The translations under genes were made by a program, and so were the position numbers. Shown here piece after piece: positions 55,765 through 64,000 of a DNA stretch of 64,000 nt (positions within the stretch are counted from its first letter, which is position 1; each line of letters starts with the position of its first letter). Source of the stretch: Brachycybe producta (Eukaryota; Arthropoda; Diplopoda; Playtdesmida; Andrognathidae); contig JAUPFP010000065.1 in the NCBI GenBank assembly GCA_036925085.1, forward strand, positions 105,001 to 169,000. Direction: 5' to 3'. The notes under the pieces are model-generated. The model was given only the letters and a program-made list of their open reading frames with translations. It ran no database searches and was not told the origin of the DNA.

Positions 55765-57873
55765 TGTAACGAAGAGGTCCGTGCGATCACGCACCGGATA
55801 CCGACTCAGACAGTCCGCATTCACGTGGAGTGTTCCCTTCTTAAACCGAACCTTGAACCGGTACTCTTGCAATTGCATCTGCCAACGCCCCAACCTGCCT
55901 TGAAAGTTCTTGGCGGTCAGCAGAGCACAAAGAGCATGATGATCTGTTACGATCACAAACTCCCGGTTGAAGAGGTAAGGACGGAATTTAAACACGGCAA
56001 ACACAATCGCCAAGCACTCCTGCTCGGTGACAGAATACCGTGTTTCCGCTCCTTTCATGAGCCGGCTTGCGTAGGCCAGAACACGGGGGAACTTGTCCTC
56101 CGGCAACTTCTGGTAGAATACAACACCCAAGCCGTACCCACTAGCGTCGGTATGGATCCTTACCTCACCACATGGATCATACATGGTGAGTACCGGCGCT
56201 TCGGTTAAAAATGCCTTTAACCGAGCAAACGCTAGTTTGCACTGATCCGACCATTCGAAGGACGCATCCTTTTTCGTCAGTTCATGCAAAGGTCTTGCCA
56301 CTTTGGTGAAGTCCTTGATGAACTGCCGATAGTAACCGGCCAGTTCCAGAAAACTACGGACGCCTGTCGCCGTCATTGGAACATCGAACTCCTGGACTGC
56401 TCTTACGAGATCCGGGTCCGGAGCAACTCCCTCGGCACACACTATGTGACCGAGGTAACACACTTTGTTAAAGCCAAAGAAACATTTCTTCGGCTGGAGT
56501 TTCAGCTCCGCCCCTCGTAACAGGTGCTGCACAGTAGACAGTCTCCCAAGAAACTGCTCGAATGTGTTCCCAAAGACGATAATATCGTCCAGGTACCGTT
56601 CCAGCCCTACCACAAGGGCAGCCTCCACAGCTTGAGCCGTGGCCACACCCTCCCCTGTCTCCAGGGCTATGGGTGCCTCTCCCACGTTCTTGAGCCAGAT
56701 ATCGTACTCGCCCAAAATGTTGGCCTCGGCAATTCCTGGCACAGCCAACACACCATGTCCACCTAAGGCTTTATGGTGGGGCTCCACGAGAAGCAGCTGG
56801 CCAGGGCCGGCATGCTCTACCAATACCACCAATATGACACGTCGTACGTGGGGTGGTAGCCAGACATTTTCACTCATTCGCAGGGAACACACTTCCCCGC
56901 TCCCGATAGGAACACTAGTCTTGCACAGCTCCGGTGAAACAAGGTTCACCCACCCGTCAACCTTCTCAAGTGCCGCCAGGATTTCTGGAGTTGCCTCTGG
57001 TATAGGCGGTGGAACAACTTCCACCTCCACAGGTTTCCCAAGTGCTCGATCAGTGTAAGCGGCTTGAAGGGCGTCTGGCTGTGTGGTCCAGACATCCTCC
57101 CGGAAATACACTTTCTGGTGAACGATATCCACCATCAGGCCAAAGCATGCGGCGATATTAATGCCCAAAATCGCTTCGCTTCTCCCCTTCACAAGGAGAA
57201 GAGATGCCTTGACAGTCTTATGGTAGATGATCAAGTCTACCAGTGCAACACCTTCTACTATGATGGTGTACCCACCCATACCCAAAAGGCATGACGGTAC
57301 CTCCAGTACTTCAATGGGTAACCCCATCGCTCGTGCCGCCTTCATGCTCAGAACCGAGACTTCGGCTCCCGTGTCCACAATCATCTCCACCAGGAGGTGA
57401 TCACCAATGGACACGTACACAATTGGTGCAACTTGAGAATACGCCCAGCTCTGCAATTCAGGAATGGGGACCCGTGGGTTCCCACCATCGAACTTCTGCC
57501 TCCCGTCCACATCACCATCCACACGGGATGGTAACACCAGACGAGCAGAAGTCGGGGGACTAGCCTCACTGACTAGAGAATCCCCCGGCCCAGCAGTAGG
57601 TATGGGTACACCAACACCTCCCGCCTGCTCGATGAGCGCACGATCCAGCACCTCACCACTAGGCATGTAGGGTGAGGGGGCAAACCAGCTATCCAACTGG
57701 GATACTACGGCGTCCAATGTGGAGCATGGCGTCGGAAAAACCCACTTGGTTACTTCCGGGTCCGCAGACCTAGCCAGAGGCACACCTGCTCCTCGCAGGA
57801 CATCCACATATCTGGAGACCGCCCGAAGGTCATCACAGTGCCGACAATGTCGGACACCTGAGTTTTTAAGCAT
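55765..57873 (-). pseudogene. copy D protease-RT-RNase H in-frame fusion by deletion
   Basis: A single open frame of about 730 residues (the frame continues into the LTR remnant and stops at 55681). Residues 1-100 linker; retropepsin with VEMIVDTGAEVSVLS at about 167-181; pre-RT region to VVGLE; then directly YLDDIIVFGNTFEQ, so about 900 bp including the RT fingers and first catalytic Asp are deleted without frame loss. Thumb, RNase H (HTDASGYG, TEQECLAI, VTDHHAL) and LSRYPVRD follow. Ends where pol joins the LTR tip. Surviving long frame probably reflects chance in-frame deletion. Confidence 0.88.
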
Positions 57874-57890
57874 TTCCGGTCGCTCACCAC

Positions 57891-59650
57891 TCAGTACGGT
57901 GGCGACTGGCGGCGGTTTAACAAAGATGTCTCTTCGTTATCCTCCACAAGTCTATAGTAGAACTGGCCATCGATTACGGTGGCCAGGTACTTTTGACCCT
58001 CCAGCCACACCAGCGCCAAGCCTGGTGTTGGCTGGAGCTTCTGGCTTGCACTAGGCTTCACTACAGCAACATGTCCCTTTGCCGCAGAATCTGGACAGTC
58101 CCGTCTCAGGTGCCCCATTTGGTTGCACCCAAAACACTGGCCAACTCGCCGGAGTGAACCTCCTCATCCATGGTCCGTACCTCGAGGCATTGCCACTGGC
58201 TGACCTCCACTAGAGTTCGCCTACTTCCTACCCTTCTGACCTCCGGTCTTGGCCACCACTTTGTAGGACTTGGACGGTGCAGCGGCCTTCGCACCCGACA
58301 GGTTTGAAGTGGAAGCTTTGGCAGAGCTCCCAGAGCTAGCCGTGGAACCGTAGGACTGGATGTTAGCCCGGTCCTAAAAAACCACTCGAGTACAGGCAGG
58401 TAATCTACCTGCTGTCAGCATATCGGCTTCAACAAGCCGTGCCCTACGGGCAAATGCCTCTACCGTCTCGGCCTGGCAACCGAACATTTGATCGGTGATG
58501 GCCGTCAGGAGCTTCCGTTTGAAACGAATGAGCCGACAGCTCTTGTTTTTTTTGGACACATGCGTTCTGACAGTTCAAAGAACCACCAATAGAATGCTCG
58601 CACAGACTCATGCATCCCCTGCTTCATCGTCTCAAACTCCGAGAAGCAGACACGAGCCTGACTAGAGCTACTCATAGCCTCTTTCAGTTCAGCCGAGGTG
58701 AGATCCGGAAGAGTTTCCACCAACGAGGCATAATACTCCTCCGCTGGACTGTCAAGCAGGTACGTAAAGTAGCTGCACCTGGCCTCATCCGTCCAGCGCT
58801 GAGCCCGAGCCTTCGCTTCAAACTTACGGAGGAAAGGCGCCATATCCTCTCTGCCGACAAATGAGTGGACTGGGTTGAAAAACCCAAACGCCTGAACTTC
58901 CGTAGGAACCGCTGGAGCGGGCGTCCAAGCAGCGGCGCTAACCCTGTGAGGTTGCCTGCTCCGGTTCTCCGAAGTATCAGACATGGATTCAGCCACCGCA
59001 GGTAACGCCATGCGAACCCTCGGTTGCTTTTCGGATGCGGGAGTAATTTCCCGGCCAACTTCACTTGGAATCGGTCGGGTTTCTTCCCGCAGAGGTGTCG
59101 TCCTGGCTTGCTCCGGTGGCACCTCCCTCTGTGCGGTTTCCTGCACGGGCGACAGTGAACACCGTAGAACATCCCTCGGTTCAATCACCGACCGAGACAA
59201 CCGTCTTTTCAATCGAAGGACATCAATCCCGTAGGCAATCTCCACGAGTTGCTGCTCGGAGAGCGTGGCCAAAAAGGCCCATCCTTCCCTTGCAGTCTTG
59301 TGCGGGATTTCCACCAGCTCCCGAAGGAGTTGACCGCCATGTCCAACCGGATGGGCAGCGGTGGAAGCCTGGACAATCGGCCGTGGCCGATCGCCATCCC
59401 CACTGAGATCACTGTCGGATCCACTGTCTTCCAACGGTAATTCTCCGGGGAGAATGTCACGGCGGCATTTCCGCACCGTGACTAATTCCTCCCGGAAATC
59501 ACCGTCCACGCTACCGCTCCGTTCCACTGTTTCCAGTGGTACGCCGCCTTCCGCCCCAAGTGGACGGTCGATGGTGCGTCCACGTAACTCCAACCCCGCG
59601 TCCGTACCGATTTCCCAACCTTTCGTCGGTAATTTCGGATTTTGCTCCAT
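57891..59650 (-). pseudogene. copy D gag with zinc knuckle
   Basis: N-terminus MEQNPKLPTKG at 59650, the best preserved gag start in the window. Open to 58505: LSEQQLVEIAYGIDVLRLKR, then the gag core FVGREDMAPFLRKFEAKARA, RCSYFTYLLDSPAEEYYASL and ESVRAFYWWFFELSERM. A frameshift in the A/T-run near 58550 moves the rest to 58559-58374. The knuckle CFGCNQMGHLRRDCP lies at about 58135-58092, then QYLATV-like FYYRLVEDNEE to 57891. Confidence 0.88.
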
Positions 59651-59654
59651 TTTT

Positions 59655-60265
59655 CACCATGTTTTTACGGTCAAATCCGGCCAAAACCACCAGAACACGA
59701 GATCCCACCGTCGAGAATGGACAATTTACAGACAAAAGTCCGTAAAACACCGTAACGAACGGATGGAACCGTGCGAAACCGCGGTATCACGGGCAAAAGT
59801 CCGTGTCCCACGGTAAAGAACGGTTAGAGCTCTTACCTACCGGTTTCTACCGCGGTCCCACGGACAACGGTCCGTGCCCCACGGTGTACTTCATGGTACG
59901 ACGTCTTTTACCACTTTCTACCGTGGTACCACGGACCAAAGTCAGCACCCCACGGTGTAATTGCAGTAAAAACCTCTCCAATCACTTTCCACCACGGTAC
60001 AACGGACCAATGTCCGAAACCCACGGTGTAGTTACTGTTAATTATGGTTACAAACCTTTGTAACCACGTTCCACCACGGTACAACGGACAAAAGTCCGAA
60101 ACCCACGGTGAAATTACGGTTAACAAGGTCTGCGAGGTTAACCCAATGGTTTCTGCCGCCGTCCCACGGACCAAAGTCCGTGCCCAGCAGCGTACTACCG
60201 TCGCCAAGTGATTTGACTGTCGAAACGGTCAAATCCACGATTTAAAACCGTGCAAGAGGCTGGGT
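59655..60265 (-). repeat. copy D leader: seven hairpin repeats
   Basis: Dyads at about 59732, 59790, 59860, 59932, 60003, 60082 and 60167 (GGACAAAAGTCC, GGACAACGGTCC and variants), spaced 58-85 bp and bracketed by CCACGGT/ACCGTGG. Same number and similar spacing as copy B. Confidence 0.85.
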
Positions 60266-60272
60266 ACGAGTA

Positions 60273-60288
60273 CCCGGCGCCTCCACCA
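60273..60288 (-). other. copy D primer binding site
   Basis: TGGTGGAGGCGCCGGG on the minus strand, same as copy B, two bases inside the LTR. Confidence 0.65.
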
Positions 60289-60290
60289 AT

Positions 60291-60570
60291 TGTAACGACC
60301 CGACTGGTTCGTCACAATACCTCGGGCAGACTTCGTACTTTCAGAAACAACTTAACAAAACTTACCCAGCCACCAGACTCCAAAACGGAGACGGGATCGT
60401 CCCCGTAGCAGCTCTCTGCACGGTGAACGTTGGGTAACGTCGACTCCCGGAGTCTCCCTAGCCGGTCACGACGGATGATTCGCCGCCACAATGAGAATAT
60501 CGCAGGCAGATCACCATAGGGAGTTTGTCTGCTCAATCAAAAATTTGATTGAGCAGACCAGGTTGCCACA
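60291..60570 (-). mobile_element. copy D 5' LTR with internal deletion
   Basis: 280 bp. The outer end TGTGGCAACCTGGTCTGCTC (60570 leftward) and the inner end match the B LTR, but about 480 bp in the middle are gone: AATATCGC joins directly to AGGCAGATCACCATAGGG. TGTGGCAACC gives the true start of this LTR type. Confidence 0.85.
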
Positions 60571-61252
60571 CTTGACTCCAATGGGACGGAATCCGAGCGC
60601 GGGCCAACCCTCTTCTTGCACCTGTCCGTGTCACTAGTAGCGTCGAACGGGAGTCCTCCCCGAAAATCAACGGTCGAAAGGCCGCCAACGACGATGGAGA
60701 ATCCACGGTGAATTCCCGATGAATCTCACCGTGAATGACGGAGCGAAGCACCAGCCGACATGTCGAGAACCACGCCGAAACAGGACGGTGAAATACCAGT
60801 AAAACCCCATCGGCAACCCCCACCTTCCTGGCGGTAACTTTTCCAGCTATTATCAAGATGAATAACGGACACGGACTCAGATAGAGAGTGAAAATAAACA
60901 ATACTTTATTCAAGTATTAAATAACTTATAAAACACTCACGAAGAATAATAGATGTATCTCCTGGCTAATCCAGCCAGGAAAGTGATGAATGGTGATGAA
61001 TGGTGGCCATCTTGGCCATCTGATGAAAGATTGAAGGAGCACAATCACATGCACAAAGCATAAGGGTACACTATTCACTGTCCAGATAATAATGGCTGCC
61101 ACCATTATACATCACCTCCAGGCTGCTCCACCTGGGGAGGACAGTGACCCTTGCTGGCCATTTTGTCGTCTGCCTGGAAGCCAAACAGGCGCCTAGCAGA
61201 CAACACAGGAGTTTTAGTTTTGCTCCAACAGGAGCAAAACAGGGTCGTGACA

Positions 61253-61280
61253 ATCCTCTCAACTTCCCTGATCCGCCCCG
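61253..61280 (-). other. copy E polypurine tract
   Basis: Minus strand CAGGGAAGTTGAGAGGAT immediately before TGTCACGACC of the LTR, where second-strand priming occurs in LTR elements. Confidence 0.7.
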
Positions 61281-61332
61281 CGATCAGGTAGGTCGAGACA
61301 GCAAGGATTGCTCCTGTGACCCCCACTCAGAT

Positions 61333-61842
61333 TCAGGCTGGGTTCCCCGGTGGTGGAGTCGTCGGAGCCACCATCCACTCCGACATCCACTGATGTATCC
61401 ACCATGAACACATCCGGGTGTTGCACCACCTGAAGCCAGGAACGAACTCAGTCCCCCTGAGTCTTGCTACCTCCTGCTGCAGAAACTCATCGATAGCAAG
61501 GGTGTCAAGTTGCAGATCCTGTTGCAGGGTTCGACTTGTCAGAAGGTCCACGAGGGCGGCCACGGGATCGGACTTGCTCCCTCGCAGTGGTTGGGCGACA
61601 AATTCCCCAACCATACGTTCCAAGTCGCAGCCAAGGAGACGCTGAACGTATGGTGTTGCGAGCTGGGCTAGGCATACTAGTCCAGCTCCTGTCCCCACAA
61701 TGTCCAAAATAGCAAAGCGTCTCCTCACCGGGTTGATGACCAGCAACACCGGATAGTCTGTACTGCCAAATGCCAGCACATAACGCATGGCAAATGATGG
61801 CAACAAGAGCTGGGAGTGGCTCTCCCAGGTAATAATACTCAT
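61333..61842 (-). CDS. copy E accessory ORF 3, small globular protein
   Basis: 169 residues, ATG at 61842. Mixed hydrophobic and charged composition typical of a folded protein: MRYVLAFGSTDYPVLLVINP, RRRFAILDIVGTGAGLVCLA, a helical region LVDLLTSRTLQQDLQLDTLA, then a Trp/Cys-rich end RWCNTRMCSWWIHQWMSEWM. No signal peptide or clear membrane anchor. Last ORF before the polypurine tract, 32 bases after ORF 2. No family recognised. The corresponding part of copies B, C and D is deleted, so there is no second copy to compare. Confidence 0.5.
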   Translation of the reverse strand: MSIITWESHSQLLLPSFAMRYVLAFGSTDYPVLLVINPVRRRFAILDIVGTGAGLVCLAQLATPYVQRLLGCDLERMVGEFVAQPLRGSKSDPVAALVDLLTSRTLQQDLQLDTLAIDEFLQQEVARLRGTEFVPGFRWCNTRMCSWWIHQWMSEWMVAPTTPPPGNPA

Positions 61843-61874
61843 AGTATTGGTACCTCTCTTTTCTGCTGGTCCTG

Positions 61875-62207
61875 TCACAGACCAAGCCGGTTATTCAGAA
61901 AGACCTCTCTTTTTGAATACGGAGGCACCGCACCAAAGCGTCGACCCTCGTCCTCAGGCTCGGGAGACCTCGCTCTTTCTTTCGGTCCTAGTGCCGCAAA
62001 GACCCCATCATCGGGATCCGGGGAGAAGGGTGTCCTTCTTACGGAAGGCACGGGACCACGTATGACTTGAACACTAACATTCCCCACCGGGCTGCCCGCA
62101 CTGCTAGGTAACGGTGAGCTGACCCGGTGGAGAGTTTCCACCTTCGGGGAGGATGAAGGTATACCGAGAACAACGTCTCGCATTGACCTATCATCCATCT
62201 GCGCCAT
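61875..62207 (-). CDS. copy E accessory ORF 2, disordered protein
   Basis: ATG at 62207 (MAQMDDRSMRDVVLGIPSSS), about 110 residues, Ser/Pro/Arg-rich, mostly low hydrophobicity, ends NNRLGL. An SP-rich middle could be phosphorylated. It lies in the same frame as the Lys tail of ORF 1, after one TGA, so it may once have been part of a longer protein. Confidence 0.4.
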   Translation of the reverse strand: MAQMDDRSMRDVVLGIPSSSPKVETLHRVSSPLPSSAGSPVGNVSVQVIRGPVPSVRRTPFSPDPDDGVFAALGPKERARSPEPEDEGRRFGAVPPYSKREVFLNNRLGL

Positions 62208-62369
62208 CTTGCTATGACAGGTATGGTGCGGTTGGCTCCCGGCCGACACGGACACACAGTGTTGGGACTCCTCCTCCTCCGTCCCGATACTTCCACCACC
62301 ACCAGTCTCCTGGGACCCACGGGTGGAAGTCTTCAGACCTTCCTTCTTCTCATGTCAGGCCTTCTTGTC

Positions 62370-63460
62370 CTTCTTTTTCTTTTTCTTTTTATGAGAATAA
62401 GGTTTACCGGGCTGTGAGCTGGACGCACCTACACTCACAGACTTACCGGGCTGGTCAGCCTTAGGAGAGTGGTTAGCCCATTCGTTTGACCGGACTTGCT
62501 AGCCGTAGACTTTCTAGCCGAAGCCGTACTAGTCTTCGCACTAGCTCCCGTAGCCGAACCGATGGTCGAGGACGCTCGTGTCGATACGAAGCATCCCTTC
62601 CCATCCCGGGGAAGATTTCTCTTCTTCGCCAGTGCAAGGGTCAGCTGACCTTGCCACCAATATGTTTAATTGCCACACCCTGGTGAGGTGCCTTGGCAGC
62701 TTGTACCGCCCCCTTTGGGTGATACGCTGTTGGCCAGTAGTTGTGGTGGCACTCGGAATTGGAGTGGCACCCACCCCGACAGGAGGTTCCCCTGTAATGA
62801 GCGGATATCGGGCATCAGCTTCCCGAAGGGGCGGAAACTGAGAGGCCTGGAGCTCAAACTCCCGTCGGTGTGTGGCCTTCTTGTCCTGCTAGACAAGGGC
62901 TGCACAACGTGCCGCTTGAGCCTGGTGGTACCGCAAGCGGCCCTCCTGGCTCCACTTTTTTTTGGTGAAGCTGGCCAGACCTCCACGAAAGGTTTTAGCC
63001 TTCTTCCCCACCGGATTACTGGCCACAGGTGGGGTGAAGGGGTGGGGACGTTTCTGTCCCTGACCACCACCACTAGCGGGAGTGCTCTTCCTCGGAGCGG
63101 GAGGAGAAGGCTGATTGGCCTCTTTTTCCTCTCGTCGGTCCCTCTTGGGAGTCGCAGACTGCCAACCCGAAGAACCAGCCACTGCCGCGGGCGAACCCGT
63201 GACAGGGGTTTGGCCAACAGGCCAGGCAGCCCCTGCGGCTCCCTCAGGATGAGCTCGAGACTCAAGGAGAAGACCCACAGCCTGCGTAAACTTCGCCATA
63301 GTAGCCTTCATCTTCTCCAACTGAGCCTCTCTTTCCACCAGAACTTTCATCCTGGCGGTGTACCTAGCAGCTCCGGACTTCTTTTTGGTTTTTGAACCGT
63401 CCTTTTTGAACTTCTGGGTAATGTGTTCTCCAACGAAGTAGCGTTTCCCATCCCCATCAG
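62370..63460 (-). pseudogene. copy E accessory ORF 1 (coiled coil, Pro/Ala-rich, Lys tail)
   Basis: Counterpart of 42834-43990. Reads KSGAARYTARMKVLVEREAQ (coiled coil), SGWQSATPKRDRREEKEANQ, GGGQGQKRPHPFTPPVASNP, KKAKTFRGG, YHQAQAARCAA, then after one stop (62889-62891) ITGEPPVG, and finally HKKKKKKKDKK (62368-62400). Same block order as copy C at clear amino-acid similarity, with several stops between GYGS and the Lys tail. Non-membrane, basic; function unknown. Confidence 0.6.
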
Positions 63461-63591
63461 GAATCCACCTGACTGAGTCTGGTACTTGGCACTCTCGTCT
63501 TGCCTTTCCAGACAGGCCACTTCCATCTCCCCAACAGGGTCGAATGGAATTGGGCTGCCCTTCCGGGCTTGAGTACCCTCCTGGAATCCGG

Positions 63592-64000
63592 TCATCGACC
63601 GTTTACCCAAGGGGCCCGATCCTCTTCCTTCAGACTCCAGAAAGTCCTCTGAGGAGAGGTTACTCTGGCCTCTCCAAGAGGACCTAACTTCATACCTAAC
63701 CAGTAGAAACGAGTACGTAACCGTTGGTATGTCTTGTACACTCTAAAGTGACCAGCTTCGGAGCTATCATGCAACTTCTGCAAGCAGAAGGCTTGACACG
63801 ACCTCAGCACCACCAACACAGTTCTCGTACGATCCTGAATGGATTTGATGGCATAAAACAACCTGCCTGCCATCACAAACTTGAACCGTAAGTTCGAGTC
63901 GGGGTCGGTGCGGAGCTCAATCCGCACCTTGGAGCACCAACTGTCATTGGCCTGCTCCTTAACCCAATCCACCTCAAACCGGATCCAGTAAATTACCTCA
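63592..64000 (-). pseudogene. copy E pol: end of RNase H and integrase zinc domain
   Basis: Frame 63972-63592: EVDWVKEQANDSWCSKVRI, then LHDSSEAGHFRVYKTYQRLR and FYWLGMK of the integrase HHCC domain. Directly after GMK the sequence changes to LGPLGEARVTSPQRTF, so the CxxC half, the DDE core and the C-terminal domain are deleted and the frame ends in the pre-accessory region. Confidence 0.85.

Larger units (their letters stand above)
55765..60570 (-). mobile_element. gypsy LTR retrotransposon, copy D
   Basis: 4.8-kb element of the B/D subfamily inserted in the LTR of copy E, CTTG target duplication. 5' LTR 60291-60570 shortened to 280 bp; primer site; leader; gag; protease fused to RT/RNase H; 3' LTR reduced to its last 7 bases (CGTTACA in element orientation, 55765-55771). 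Integrase and accessory region are missing. Deletions in both LTRs remove the polyadenylation and promoter regions. Confidence 0.92.
55702..61252 (-). mobile_element. copy E 3' LTR, interrupted by copy D
   Basis: Two pieces: 55702-55764 (U5 end, TGTAACGACCCGACTGGGCG to CTTACCGTCGCTTG) and 60575-61252. Together they are collinear with the 773-bp LTR of copy C; the break corresponds to C position 62-65 of the LTR (CTTG). CTTG is duplicated at 55761-55764 and 60571-60574, around copy D. The U3 edge at 61252 is preceded, in element order, by a purine-rich tract. Confidence 0.9.
60575..64000 (-). mobile_element. gypsy LTR retrotransposon, copy E (3' part; continues past the window)
   Basis: C/E-type element: RNase H/integrase junction at the window edge, deletion of the integrase core, accessory ORFs, polypurine tract, 3' LTR. 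It keeps the complete 3' end that copy C lost, so it defines the family's 3' organisation. Confidence 0.88.

Noticed and set aside
60291..61252. A single 962-bp LTR shared between copies D and E
   Set aside because: The CTTG duplicates and collinearity with copy C show a 280-bp D LTR next to a split E LTR.
61333..61842. Envelope gene
   Set aside because: No signal peptide, fusion peptide or membrane anchor can be seen in the ORF.

Overview
This is a eukaryotic, almost certainly metazoan and probably invertebrate, genomic window. It is AT-rich non-coding DNA packed with nested transposable elements. Evidence for an animal genome: a spliced ABC-transporter exon on the minus strand (23724-23957, with AG acceptor and GT donor), CR1-like and I/LOA-like non-LTR retrotransposons, a Ty3/gypsy LTR family, and hAT-, TA- and TTAA-flanked non-autonomous DNA elements. 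I cannot name the species. No bacterial operons, CRISPR arrays, rRNA or convincing tRNA genes are present.

Layout. 1-4600: unrecognised coding remnants, a TA-flanked MITE, a decayed gag zinc knuckle, a long inverted repeat, and what looks like the last two exons of a gene with a poly(A) signal. 5200-12000: two oppositely oriented LTR-like repeats bracket a GCAAAT minisatellite in both orientations and two palindromic elements flanked by TTAA. 13400-17940: a CR1-like LINE (SGNH-esterase ORF1, endonuclease/RT ORF2) plus a second truncated 3' end in the opposite orientation. 18000-21110: a decayed DDE-type transposase with a zinc-ribbon-like tail, then a short exon-like ORF split by a solo LTR. 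21600-25250: dispersed repeat, 135-bp tandem repeat, ABC exon, hAT MITE. 25250-37330: one I/LOA-like LINE broken by a solo LTR and by a whole 7.2-kb gypsy element (copy B).

42229-64000 and 28887-36080 hold four defective copies (B, C, D, E) of one gypsy family, all on the minus strand. B and D share one LTR type, C and E another. D sits inside the 3' LTR of E with a perfect 4-bp target duplication. Combining the copies, the family layout is: LTR, tRNA-Ala-like primer site, a long leader made of roughly 70-bp repeats each carrying a short hairpin, gag with CCHC knuckle, retropepsin, RT/RNase H, integrase, then a 3' accessory block with a coiled-coil/Lys-tail ORF, a disordered ORF and a small globular ORF, polypurine tract, LTR. 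Each copy has lost a different block, so none looks autonomous.

The two features I consider potentially undescribed are the hairpin-repeat leader, present in three independent copies, and the conserved 3' accessory ORFs, present in two. Both are read directly from the sequence; their functions are not known to me.
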